A stretch of DNA of 64,000 nucleotides from G965218495 sp965218495. Its GTDB lineage: Bacteria > Bacteroidota > Rhodothermia > Rhodothermales > Bin80. The stretch spans positions 1,426,001 to 1,490,000 of the forward strand of contig OZ244626.1 in the NCBI GenBank assembly GCA_965218495.1, in the 5' to 3' direction. The position numbers and the translations under genes are program-made. The notes beneath the pieces were generated by a model. The model saw only the letters and a list, made by a program, of their open reading frames with translations, made no database searches and was not told the DNA's origin. Shown here piece by piece: positions 35,079 to 43,931 of this stretch (its first letter is position 1; each line of letters opens with the position of its first letter).

Positions 35079-36893
35079 TTAATCCTGGCGTAGGTAGCGC
35101 TGCCGATGCAGGCTGGGCGTGACGCCGCAGATCCGTGCTATCTGAGCCAGTTCTGCCCTTGGGCGCTCGTCCTGCACGTTGACAATCACCTGACCTTGGG
35201 TGTCCTTTATGGTCGTCATCACCCGTTGCCAGGCGCTCAGCTGCTGGCGAAGCGTCTTCCAGCTGGTGTGGATGCCCTGCGCCTTCAAGCGTGTCCGGAT
35301 CAGGTGCACGGCGTGATAGGCATATACGGCAATGCTGATGTGCGCGGCGATGCGTGCGTCCTTGCTGTGGTATAGCGGCCGCATCCCCAGTTCCGACTTC
35401 AACGAGCGGAAGGTGGCCTCCACCTCGGACAGCCGCCAATACGTGGCTACAATGTGCTTAAGGTCCCATCCCGTCTGACTGGTGCGTAGCACGTAGCCCC
35501 CCAGGGCCCCGTCGGCCTCTTCCCACTGCGTCTTGCGTGCAAACTTCACGGCCTTGGCGTTGGGGCCACTCCCTTCTACAACCGTCACTTCGTACTGATG
35601 AGATACGCGGGCATAGCGCTCTTTTATGCGTCCGACCTGCTCTACAACTTTCTTGAATCGCTTGGTGCGGTAAGGCTTCTGCAGCCCTTCGTGCAGCGAG
35701 GTGAGGGCCGCCTCCAGTAGCGTGCGCCGGCGCTGCAGGATCTGCTCTTCCTTGTGCTTTCTGGCTTCGCTGACGGCATAGAGCAGCATTTCCTGCTTCG
35801 TCTGCTGCAACTGCCACACGCGTACGGCGTGTCCGGCCTGCGTGGTCAGCGTACTGTCGGGCTCCCGCTCTGGCGGCAGGGGCCGCCGGCCGCGGTGTAC
35901 GCAGATCCAGTCGTAGCCCTGTTCTGCCAGCCAGGACACGTTCGCTTCCGTAGCGATCCCTGCGTCCATGACCACCGTCGGCTTCTGGCCGTCCACGCTG
36001 GCGTTCAGACGCTCGATAGCGTCCTGCAGCGTGCCGGGCTCCGAGACGTTGCCGGGCAAGATCTCGCAGGTGCGCGGGAAGCCCGCGCCATCGAGCACCA
36101 GCCCGAGCGTCACCAGCGGACAATCGGAGCGCTTTTGCTTCGAACGTCCGTAGGCCAGGTACTCACCGTGCTGTTGGCCATGATAATGGGTGTTGGACAG
36201 GTCATAAAAAACAACGGTCTCCGGCAGGCTCAAGAGCGTCCGCTCCTTTTGGAAGAGCGCTTGCTGAATCGCCTGGTTGTGCTCCCAGAGCAGGTCCCCA
36301 ATGCGATACAGCTTCGCTAACGACACTTTCCTGCCGGGACGCAGTCCCAACAGGTCCAGCGTCGTCGACCTGCTTTGCAACCACTGAAGCGTGGCCCGTT
36401 CGCTGTTGGGATGCAGCATGCGTGCGACCACCAGGGCTACGGCCAGGCGCGCGTCGCGCTCCTTGGCGCCAGCCTGGATCAACGCGTCTTTCAGTCCCAG
36501 ATCCTCGAGCGCCTGAAGACAGACGCGCTCTGCGCCCACGCTCCGAGCATGCTCCGGGTGCTCAAGGGAGTCCATGTCCACCGTCATGACGCTATCAGGC
36601 TCGCCCTCCGGCTTGGCGTGCGCACTAATGCCGCGTGCGCGTAGCTGCGCGACAATGGCTTCGGCCGTGTGCTGCAGGTCGGGATCGAACACGAGTGTCG
36701 GCTGCCCCTGCAACAAATTCTCTATGTGAAGCACCAAGGCGCCCCACTGCTCACGGGGCGTGTCAAAGTGGACGCCCAGGTTCAGCAGGGTCGATTGGCG
36801 CACCTTACCGCCGATGCGGTCACTGCGGACCAGGCGGTAAGTGTGTCGCGCCTCGCCCTTCCTTGTGTGGGTCTTGGTCGCCCGTATGTACAT
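35079..36893 (-). CDS. IS1634-family transposase
   Basis: 604 residues, the large size normal for the family. The N-terminus YIRATKTHTRKGEARHTYRL is typical. The DDE domain: Asp in VFYDLSNTHYHGQQHGEYLA, Asp in VVMDAGIATEANVSWL and Glu in RLSEVEATFRSLKSELGMRP. Residues 370-440 form the usual insertion with a coiled-coil part. Intact. Confidence 0.94.
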   Translation of the reverse strand: MYIRATKTHTRKGEARHTYRLVRSDRIGGKVRQSTLLNLGVHFDTPREQWGALVLHIENLLQGQPTLVFDPDLQHTAEAIVAQLRARGISAHAKPEGEPDSVMTVDMDSLEHPEHARSVGAERVCLQALEDLGLKDALIQAGAKERDARLAVALVVARMLHPNSERATLQWLQSRSTTLDLLGLRPGRKVSLAKLYRIGDLLWEHNQAIQQALFQKERTLLSLPETVVFYDLSNTHYHGQQHGEYLAYGRSKQKRSDCPLVTLGLVLDGAGFPRTCEILPGNVSEPGTLQDAIERLNASVDGQKPTVVMDAGIATEANVSWLAEQGYDWICVHRGRRPLPPEREPDSTLTTQAGHAVRVWQLQQTKQEMLLYAVSEARKHKEEQILQRRRTLLEAALTSLHEGLQKPYRTKRFKKVVEQVGRIKERYARVSHQYEVTVVEGSGPNAKAVKFARKTQWEEADGALGGYVLRTSQTGWDLKHIVATYWRLSEVEATFRSLKSELGMRPLYHSKDARIAAHISIAVYAYHAVHLIRTRLKAQGIHTSWKTLRQQLSAWQRVMTTIKDTQGQVIVNVQDERPRAELAQIARICGVTPSLHRQRYLRQD

Positions 36894-36979
36894 GGTGTCT
36901 GCAGGTCAATGACACCTCCAAGGTAGTGCATGGGCGCACCTATAGCAAGTAACCATCAACAATCCTGGCACTACAATGG

Positions 36980-37049
36980 CCTTTTTCAGCCGAATATGAT
37001 CAACTTCACGTATTCTTCACCATATAGCCCCGAAATACGGCTGAAAAGG
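36980..37049. repeat. Inverted repeat in the IS1634 transposase leader
   Basis: CCTTTTTCAGCCG at 36980-36992 faces CGGCTGAAAAGG at 37038-37049, and a further GGCTGAAAAGGG copy follows directly. It lies between the right IS end and the transposase start, so a leader RNA would form a long stem. A role in limiting read-through expression is possible but inferred. Confidence 0.5.
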
Positions 37050-37138
37050 GGCTGAAAAGGGCGAAAAGTGGGCTGGGAGAACCTGTTTTAGCCCCCCTGG
37101 GGCAGCGGCGGGTTCCCAAAATGGCGAAGTTGGGTGAG

Positions 37139-37469
37139 GCCTAGCAGAAAACAGTTTCCCGCGCGCCCCAAGGCCCTGCGGAAGCCGCACGCATCGGCGG
37201 CGCCACCACCAAGGCCTAAGCCCTGCGCCTTACAACCTACGCAGCATGGGCGCCTGCCACAGACCGCCCCGCTCCGGAACACGTCCACGCCCTCACGATC
37301 ATGGCTGCCCTGCGCTACACCTGCGGCCAAGCCGGCACGGTCGATGTTGCGCAGTACCCCGCCGCAGATCGCATCTGATCGGGTATTTACCCGATTTGCG
37401 GCGATTCTCGTGACCGCCCTGGCAAACAATCGTGCCCCTAGAACCACTAGCCTGAATTTCCATGGCCGA
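37139..37469. other. Interval between IS1634 and the unclassified IS
   Basis: 331 bp of high-GC sequence with no convincing gene. It runs directly up to the 13-bp duplication of the next IS. Confidence 0.45.
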
Positions 37470-37482
37470 ACAAAAGCATGAA
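37470..37482 (+). repeat. 13-bp target-site duplication (left copy)
   Basis: ACAAAAGCATGAA, exactly repeated at 39262-39274 on the other side of the element. Confidence 0.85.
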
Positions 37483-39261
37483 GATATGATTTGTCATAGC
37501 ACCTCTATTTGCAGTTTGCGGTTACCGAGCCACGGCAGGGGTGTTTGTATTTCTGTATATCCTGCGTGAAGCAGCCGGGGATTGTTTGCCCGGCGGTTCA
37601 GGCGCACGGTAAGGGCCTGGTCGGTCAGCTTCATCACCGCAGTGGAGCGTACCAGCATGCGGAAGATGGTGCGAGCCTTAGCCGATTGCAGTCCTCCCCC
37701 GACCCGTCGTCCCAGGATCCGGTACAGCGCACTGGCCATGAGTGTCAGTTGCAGGTCCACGTCAATCTTCATGGGCACGGCCGCGCTGAGCGCATCCATG
37801 TGGAAGAAGTCCACAGCATCGGCGATTGTGTTTTCAATGACCATGCGTCGGGCGTACCGGTCAATGAGTAGTGCCGCAGGCACTTTCAACTGATTGGTCA
37901 ACAGGAGCGTGGGCTTGTCATGCCCCAAGTCGGTAATGGCAATCTGCCGCAGGGGCTGGGGGAAGTCTTTGAGGGTGATTTTCGACTCCAGGATGCGGGG
38001 GGTGCGATAGCGACGTCCGATATTGGACAAGCGCACTTTGCGCCACTCGTCTTGGGGTACGTTCGCCAAAGCCGCCAGTAGCCGCCGTGTTCGGCGCCGC
38101 AGCGTGAGAAAGCCGATCCCCGACGCATTGAGTCGGGCCAGGTTGGCATAGGTGGTCAGCCCACTGTCAAAGACGAGTTCCAGTGGCTTGCGTCCGGTGC
38201 GTGCTTGCCAGCGGTCGACAAAGTGTAGTATGGCATCGTTTTGTTCTTCTTTGCGCACCCCACTACGGGCATACACGAAGCATGGCACCTGGGCATCGCG
38301 TGCCAGAAAGGCCAACACGCCCCGTTGCCGTCGGCTGCGCCGGCTGACAAAGTGTCGCTCCGTGAGGGCCTCGTCCCCGTGATACGGGATGGTATGGAAG
38401 TCAAGATCAAAGGAGTGGCTGTGTGCCAGTTGCGGATTCAGGTCCTGCACGGCCGTATGCCACCGGTCCATGAAGCCGGGCAGTTCACGGGGATCGACGC
38501 GGCAACTGTACTCGCTCAGCGTGGCTCGTTTGGGCATGACGTTCAGCCCGGCAAACAGCGCCAGTCCTTCATCCAGCATCTCCGCGCCGACATGCGCAGG
38601 GCGAGCGATCCCCCATAACTTCAGGGCGAGGAGTGCGCGCAAGACACACGATGCCGGAAGGCGTTCGGTGCCCGGCAGGACTGCGACCAGATCATCGAGC
38701 GGCAGGCATGCCAGATCATGGGCAAAGAGCCACAAGCCGCCAAACTGCGTGTGCACCGTGCGTGGCTTCAAAGACAACTGGCGCCGGTCGGCTGCGGCCG
38801 CCGCAACAGTACGCTGGCTGCGTTCCAGTTCCGTACGGGTACGTCGCCACAGTTTTGGTACGCCTGCCTCCTTTAACACGCGTTGTACGCTGGTGGCACT
38901 GATCGGCGGACCTTCTTGTGTGAGTCGGTCTGCGATCTGTTGGGCAGACAAGCGCTCCCTGGTGCGTAGCGCGAGGATGCGGGCTTTGCGATCGGGCGCG
39001 GAAACGGATACGCGGCTGCGGCCGCGGGGGTCGGGCAAGAAGAACGCTTTATCGGGCTGATTACGGAACTGCGTCACGAGATTGTTGACGCCTCCGGCAG
39101 AGCGGTCAAAGCGCTGCGCGATGGCCTCCGCTGGCAATTCCTCCACGAAATAGGCACGCAGGATCTCGTACTGCCGCTGCAGGACGCTGGAGGGTTTGAG
39201 GAATCGGTCGCGAAGGCTGGTCATTGTCTTGTGCATGTTAGACTATGACTGCCATAGTACC
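37483..39261. mobile_element. Unclassified IS4-superfamily-like insertion sequence (1779 bp)
   Basis: One 580-residue transposase fills nearly the whole element, which is flanked by an exact 13-bp direct repeat. The ends are short and imperfectly inverted: left GATATGATTTGTCATAG, right read inward GGTACTATGGCAGTCATAG, each containing a small palindrome (TATGATTTGTCATA; CTATGACTGCCATAG). The long duplication recalls IS4 (11-13 bp), but the protein organisation does not look like classical IS4. Confidence 0.8.
37494..39236 (-). CDS. Transposase, DDE type, family not assigned
   Basis: 580 residues. Residues 15-135 hold two helix-turn-helix-like regions (AEAIAQRFDRSAGGVNNLVT; LSAQQIADRLTQEGPPISAT). 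The DDE part shows Asp in SFDLDFHTIPYHGDEAL, Asp in LELVFDSGLTTYANLARL and Glu in DRYARRMVIENTIADAVDFF, the last resembling the Y-R-E signature of IS4-type enzymes. The protein is complete, with no frameshift. I could not place it in a named family with confidence. Confidence 0.8.
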   Translation of the reverse strand: MHKTMTSLRDRFLKPSSVLQRQYEILRAYFVEELPAEAIAQRFDRSAGGVNNLVTQFRNQPDKAFFLPDPRGRSRVSVSAPDRKARILALRTRERLSAQQIADRLTQEGPPISATSVQRVLKEAGVPKLWRRTRTELERSQRTVAAAAADRRQLSLKPRTVHTQFGGLWLFAHDLACLPLDDLVAVLPGTERLPASCVLRALLALKLWGIARPAHVGAEMLDEGLALFAGLNVMPKRATLSEYSCRVDPRELPGFMDRWHTAVQDLNPQLAHSHSFDLDFHTIPYHGDEALTERHFVSRRSRRQRGVLAFLARDAQVPCFVYARSGVRKEEQNDAILHFVDRWQARTGRKPLELVFDSGLTTYANLARLNASGIGFLTLRRRTRRLLAALANVPQDEWRKVRLSNIGRRYRTPRILESKITLKDFPQPLRQIAITDLGHDKPTLLLTNQLKVPAALLIDRYARRMVIENTIADAVDFFHMDALSAAVPMKIDVDLQLTLMASALYRILGRRVGGGLQSAKARTIFRMLVRSTAVMKLTDQALTVRLNRRANNPRLLHAGYTEIQTPLPWLGNRKLQIEVL

Positions 39262-39274
39262 ACAAAAGCATGAA

Positions 39275-39921
39275 CAATTCAACTCGTCTGGGCTACACGG
39301 TAAGAAAACAGCGATTTATAGCGATTAACATCAAGGATATAGTACACTATTCAGGCCAAGCAAGTCTAGACAACGCTGACGCGCTTATCCATATAGACTA
39401 TTGGTACTTACAGGCTATTATGCCTAAACCGATGTGCTTCCTTACAACAGATGGGTCCAAACGACTGGTGCAGGAGACAGTCGGACCTACGAAACAATGC
39501 AGATCCGTTGCGGGCAAAACCCGGCGTCTTCGGCGCAAATGGCCCAGGAATCAGTCCTCGAACGCTTGGATACGACTGACTTCAGGCGTTTGACAGACAC
39601 ATGATGAGACGCATTCAAGCGCAGTGATGCCCCGAGAGTAGCCATCTTTTATCCAGCCGTGGAAATCCAGGCTAGCCTTGCTGGTGCATGCGAGCACCGC
39701 CCAGTGGGGACAGCGCCTTGGGTGTAGCAGGCCCGGAATTGTGTAAATAGTGAAACGTTTACCCGCCTTTCGTGGCACTTCCTTCGATGCACGCCAAATG
39801 TGCCCAAGCCTCCACGGAGGACATGGATCACCAAGTCAGCCGAATAAGCACCCATGGCGGCACCACTAGCTGTCCGCTGCCCGCCCATGCAGAGCCTAGC
39901 GGATTCTCACCTGACCGGACT
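39275..39921. other. Intergenic interval upstream of the large secreted protein
   Basis: 647 bp. Frames here (107 codons at 39270-39593 plus strand; 79 codons minus strand) show no recognisable protein. The last ~150 bp are open in the frame of the next gene but upstream of its signal peptide. Confidence 0.45.
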
Positions 39922-42900
39922 ATGCGGCGCTCACGATCAGCACTTGCGCTAACGACGTTGCTGCTCCTGATGGCTGGAGCGGGTTCGGCAGAGGCGCAAA
40001 AGGTCGGGACCTGCACCTCGCCTCTGGGCGAAGCTTACCTGGACATCAGCAACGTCCGAGCGCGCATCTTCAATAACGGGAACCTGTTTTGGCGCGGATC
40101 ACCGCATGTCTACGAGGTACCCAAAGGGGGCGGCGCAAGTGCGATCTTCAACGCTGGCGTCTGGGTGGGCGGTCTGGTCGGTGGAGAGCTGCGAGTGGCG
40201 GCCGCGCGCTATGGTCGCTACCAGTTTTGGGCCGGCCCGCTGGATGGCGACGGTAACCCGCCGGATGACTGCTCGGTGTACGACCGGTTGTTCAAGGTCA
40301 GCCGATCGGATATAGACGACTATGAGGCCACAGGCGCCGCGGCATCTGATCTGCGGGAATGGCCGACGGGCCTGGGAGCACCCACCTATGCAGCGCCGGG
40401 TAACGGGCTGGACGACGATGGAGATGGCGTAGTCGACGAGGACGGCGGCGAGGTCATCGCCCTGCTAGATGAGCCCCTGGCTGCACGCGCAGACCGTGTC
40501 ATCGATCTGGCGGCCGGTGAGCGCCCGGCGATCCTGGGCGATCAGTCGATCTGGTGGGTGATGAATGATCGTGGAAACGAACACCTCCCCTATGGTACCC
40601 CTCCCATCGGGCTGGAAGTGCATGCGATGGCATTCGCTTTCAAGGTGCCAGGCCCCATTGGCGACGCCACGTTCTACAAGTATGATCTTTTTTACAGTGG
40701 GAAAGACTCTCTTACGGATGCATACGTGGGGCTCTACAGTGATCCCGACCTGGGTAACTTCCAGGATGACTGGGTCGGGTCGGACACCGCGCGTGGCATC
40801 GGCTTTGTGTGGAATTCTGACAACTTCGACGAAAGGGGCTATGCAGGTGGATACGGCACTCCTCCACCCGCGGCTGGCTACGACTTCTTCCAGGGCCCAA
40901 AAGTGCCGAGTATGGGTGACACCGCGCATGTGAGCGGAAATCCGGTACCGGACTTCAGAAACCTGAAGATGGCCCACTTTGTGTATTACACCGGCAGTGG
41001 AGGCGTCACTGGGGACCCGCAAAATGGCGAGGACTATTACAACTATTTGAGGGGGCGCTGGAAGGATGGTAAACCCTTCACGGAAGGTGGAAATGGCCGG
41101 GACTGGTCTGACATCCCTATAGCGTCCATGTTTCCGGGTGACGTGGGCGAAAGCGACGAAGAGTGTCAGTACTGGTCAGAATGCAACGCGGATGATAGGG
41201 GCACGGACATTGTCGCAGCCGACCGCCGCTTCGTGATGTCTGTGGGCCCGTTCACCATCAGCCCGGAGGACCCCCAGCAGATCATTCTTGGCATCGTCTT
41301 CGCGCGGGGCGCTAACAACTTCAACTCCGTGACCAGGATGAAACAGGCGGACGACCTGGCGCAGGCTTTCGTTGATGCAAACTATGTCCTTCCGGCGCCG
41401 CCGGCTGCCCCAGAGCTGGCTGCCACGCCCGCAGACCAGTCCGTGATCCTGGAATGGAAAAGTAGCGCCCGCTCAAACAACTACCTGGAGTCCTATAGCG
41501 CGGAGGACCCCTTCACTCCGGGTGAAGACAACGAGTACCTGTTCGAAGGGTATGATGTCATTCAGTACGACAACGCCGAAGACTTTGCTGGTCGCACGAT
41601 CGCGACCTACGACGTGATTAACGGCGTTACGCGAGTCGTCGACGGATTGCGCGGCCAGCCGCAGGAAGTCACCGCTACCGGTAGCGATAGCGGCACCCTG
41701 ACCTCTCATACGGTCACGGGCCTGACGAACTACCAGACGTACCACTTCGGCGTGCAGGCCTACGCCTACAATGCGCCGTCTTATCCCAAGGTCTACCGCG
41801 GCCCCATAGCGCGCCTGACAGTCATCCCGACCAGGCCTACCAGGGATGTGTCGGACGCGGCTGTGGCACTGGCGGGGGATCAAGGCACGCCGGACTTCGT
41901 GGCGGAAGCAGAAGCTGTGGGCGATGGCGAGGTCTTCGCACATGCCACGAACCCGATCACCATGGTGGATGCCAACTACGCGATCGAGTTCTTTGCGCAG
42001 GACTTTGCAGTGCAAGACGGCAGTGTAACGCAAGACGATAACGCCCTGGATCCCTTGCGCCCGTCCGTGCTGTCCCGGATGGGCAGCAGTGCCGCGACGG
42101 GTGTCACGTACAACATCCTGCGCGAGGGCGAGGTGCTGTTTGACGGCTCTGCGCTGGACTACCCTGCGCCCTTGCGCCGGGGAGTGTATTCCGGGGACGG
42201 CTTGACCTTTGATGTGCTGGGGCCTCCGCCGGGCTTCAAGGACTTTCACGTCACTGCCAACGCTGCCGGGCCGCTCGATCCGCCGGACTATGCCGGCTGG
42301 GGCTGGGCCGGCTTCCCGGACCCGCGTGGCCTGGTGGTGGGACTGCGCAACTATCAGCAGATAAGCGGCGCGGTCTGGGGATACCATGCGGGAGGCGCCG
42401 CGCAGCCCTTCGGACCGATTGAAGAGGGCTCCTCGTTCCTGGCGCGGGCCCTGCGCGGTGGCACCCTGCTGCCCTACCTGGGGTCCTACGACTATGAGCA
42501 GCGGTTCACGCAGGAGTGTGCAGACCAGATGGATGGCACCCTTGATGTGGAGCATGACTGCCTGGCCATCCGGTGGTACAGCGATGATGCGCTGATCGAG
42601 GTGCCCTTCACCCTTTGGAGGGCCGGCATCGACACGCCCGAGGATCGCAGCGACGACCTGCAGATGGTTCCCTTTCTCTGCGACAGTGAGACGTGCGGGG
42701 GTGGCACGGAGCATGGCGTATACGACATTGGGGGAGATCATCCGGCCTCGGGTGCGGACAACGATCCGTATACCGACTGGATCTACTGGAACCTGCCGGC
42801 GGACACGAGCCCCGGCTCAGCGGGCTACCGGGCGTTCTTCCGGGGGGACGACCAGGCCACTTTGCAGGTGCTGGCCCGCACGGTGCTGGTGGCCTGGAAC

Positions 42901-43374
42901 GAGGGCACGGCGCCGCCCTACGAGAGGCCCTTGCCTGAGAGCGGGACGGCGCTTCGCATCATCAGCAACAAGCAGAACCAGCCGGGGGACCGGTACCTGC
43001 TTTCTACTCATGGCTATGGCGCGGTGCAGCCTGAAGGAGAGCGGGCCCGGGCGCGCCTGAAGGACATCGGCATCGTGCCGAACCCCTACAAGGGCGCCTC
43101 CAACTATGAGGTGAGCCAGCTGACCAGCGAGGTGCGCTTCACCAACCTGCCTGACGTGGCCACGATCCGGATCTTTACGCTCAACGGGACGCTGATCAAG
43201 ACGATCGAGAAGCGGTCTCCCGGGGTGGCGACGATCTCGTGGAACCTGGTCACGGACTACAACCTGGCGATTGCCAGTGGGGTGTACCTGGTACACGTCA
43301 CCGTGCCGGAGGTGGGCTCCACCGTGCTGAAGTTTGCGGTCATCAAGAAGCGCATTCAGCTGAACACCTTCTAG
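39922..43374 (+). CDS. Large secreted protein with fibronectin type III-like and C-terminal sorting-like domains
   Basis: 1150 residues from ATG 39922, chosen because it opens a clear signal peptide (MRRSRSALALTTLLLLMAG, cleavage after AEA). The open frame reaches 39772 but the extra residues are not signal-like. It contains a calcium-binding style Asp repeat NGLDDDGDGVVDEDGGE (about residue 155), a fibronectin III-like part (APELAATPADQSVILEWKSS, TVTGLTNYQTYHFGVQAYAY, about residues 490-630) and a final domain (VPNPYKGASNYEVSQL, ASGVYLVHVTVPEVG) of FlgD/type A sorting style. No enzymatic motif. Probably surface-exposed or exported by type IX secretion; role unknown. The second half is visibly richer in G/C at third positions. 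Confidence 0.8.
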   Translation: MRRSRSALALTTLLLLMAGAGSAEAQKVGTCTSPLGEAYLDISNVRARIFNNGNLFWRGSPHVYEVPKGGGASAIFNAGVWVGGLVGGELRVAAARYGRYQFWAGPLDGDGNPPDDCSVYDRLFKVSRSDIDDYEATGAAASDLREWPTGLGAPTYAAPGNGLDDDGDGVVDEDGGEVIALLDEPLAARADRVIDLAAGERPAILGDQSIWWVMNDRGNEHLPYGTPPIGLEVHAMAFAFKVPGPIGDATFYKYDLFYSGKDSLTDAYVGLYSDPDLGNFQDDWVGSDTARGIGFVWNSDNFDERGYAGGYGTPPPAAGYDFFQGPKVPSMGDTAHVSGNPVPDFRNLKMAHFVYYTGSGGVTGDPQNGEDYYNYLRGRWKDGKPFTEGGNGRDWSDIPIASMFPGDVGESDEECQYWSECNADDRGTDIVAADRRFVMSVGPFTISPEDPQQIILGIVFARGANNFNSVTRMKQADDLAQAFVDANYVLPAPPAAPELAATPADQSVILEWKSSARSNNYLESYSAEDPFTPGEDNEYLFEGYDVIQYDNAEDFAGRTIATYDVINGVTRVVDGLRGQPQEVTATGSDSGTLTSHTVTGLTNYQTYHFGVQAYAYNAPSYPKVYRGPIARLTVIPTRPTRDVSDAAVALAGDQGTPDFVAEAEAVGDGEVFAHATNPITMVDANYAIEFFAQDFAVQDGSVTQDDNALDPLRPSVLSRMGSSAATGVTYNILREGEVLFDGSALDYPAPLRRGVYSGDGLTFDVLGPPPGFKDFHVTANAAGPLDPPDYAGWGWAGFPDPRGLVVGLRNYQQISGAVWGYHAGGAAQPFGPIEEGSSFLARALRGGTLLPYLGSYDYEQRFTQECADQMDGTLDVEHDCLAIRWYSDDALIEVPFTLWRAGIDTPEDRSDDLQMVPFLCDSETCGGGTEHGVYDIGGDHPASGADNDPYTDWIYWNLPADTSPGSAGYRAFFRGDDQATLQVLARTVLVAWNEGTAPPYERPLPESGTALRIISNKQNQPGDRYLLSTHGYGAVQPEGERARARLKDIGIVPNPYKGASNYEVSQLTSEVRFTNLPDVATIRIFTLNGTLIKTIEKRSPGVATISWNLVTDYNLAIASGVYLVHVTVPEVGSTVLKFAVIKKRIQLNTF

Positions 43375-43931
43375 CGGGATGGCACTGCCAGTGGCGTGGC
43401 GGGTACGATGCCACTCATGCGCGGTGAATGTCCCGTTGTGCGAGCCTCCAGGTATATTGCGGAGCTTTACGCTCGATTGAGTCCTGTTCTGACGGCGGAC
43501 TTGGGTAATGGTGAGGGCTTGGAGTTCCCGATATTTGTTGCGGCGAAGACTCCTAGCGGCGGAAGGGGCCTGTACGCACGTCGTGCCCAATCGTACTAAA
43601 TGCGGCCAGCGACCATATACGCCCACCAAAAGGCGATCAAGAGCACCACGCTAGTCGTCCACTTCAAAGAATCAGCGCACCAAGGCACCAACATAGGCTG
43701 TTGCCTTCCGAGGTTTCGCCAAAGCAGGTGTCTTTTCGCCCAGTAACTGCACTCGGCACTTTAGCCCTAATCGGGAGGTAAAAGTACCACTGACTCAACC
43801 GCTTCGCCCCTGTTCGCCGGCCACGACCGCTACACCAGTGTTCTTTGTTTGGGTTAGCCTTGCCCACGATTCAACCATGTCCAAGCGGCCGTGCTACGAC
43901 AATCAAATCCAGGTATCTCTAGCGTAATAAC
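43375..43931. other. Intergenic interval, no gene seen
   Basis: 557 bp between the large secreted protein and the ABC-F gene. Only short random frames. Confidence 0.5.

Larger units (their letters stand above)
34965..37134. mobile_element. IS1634-family insertion sequence (2170 bp)
   Basis: Left end CCCGACTTCGCCATTTT, right end read inward CCCAACTTCGCCATTTT (16 of 17 identical). TGAG lies directly outside both ends (34961-34964 and 37135-37138), probably the target duplication. One intact transposase on the minus strand, preceded by a 240-bp leader with a large inverted repeat. Confidence 0.88.

Noticed and set aside
35754..36320. 188-codon plus-strand ORF
   Set aside because: Antisense shadow of the IS1634 transposase.
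37450..39350. Short peptide gene rebuilt by removing the unclassified IS (MAEQKHEQFNSSGLHG...)
   Set aside because: Only 24 codons without a ribosome-binding site; probably chance.
41473..42741. 422-codon minus-strand ORF
   Set aside because: Antisense to the large secreted protein gene, in its high-G/C third-position part, which opens long shadow frames.
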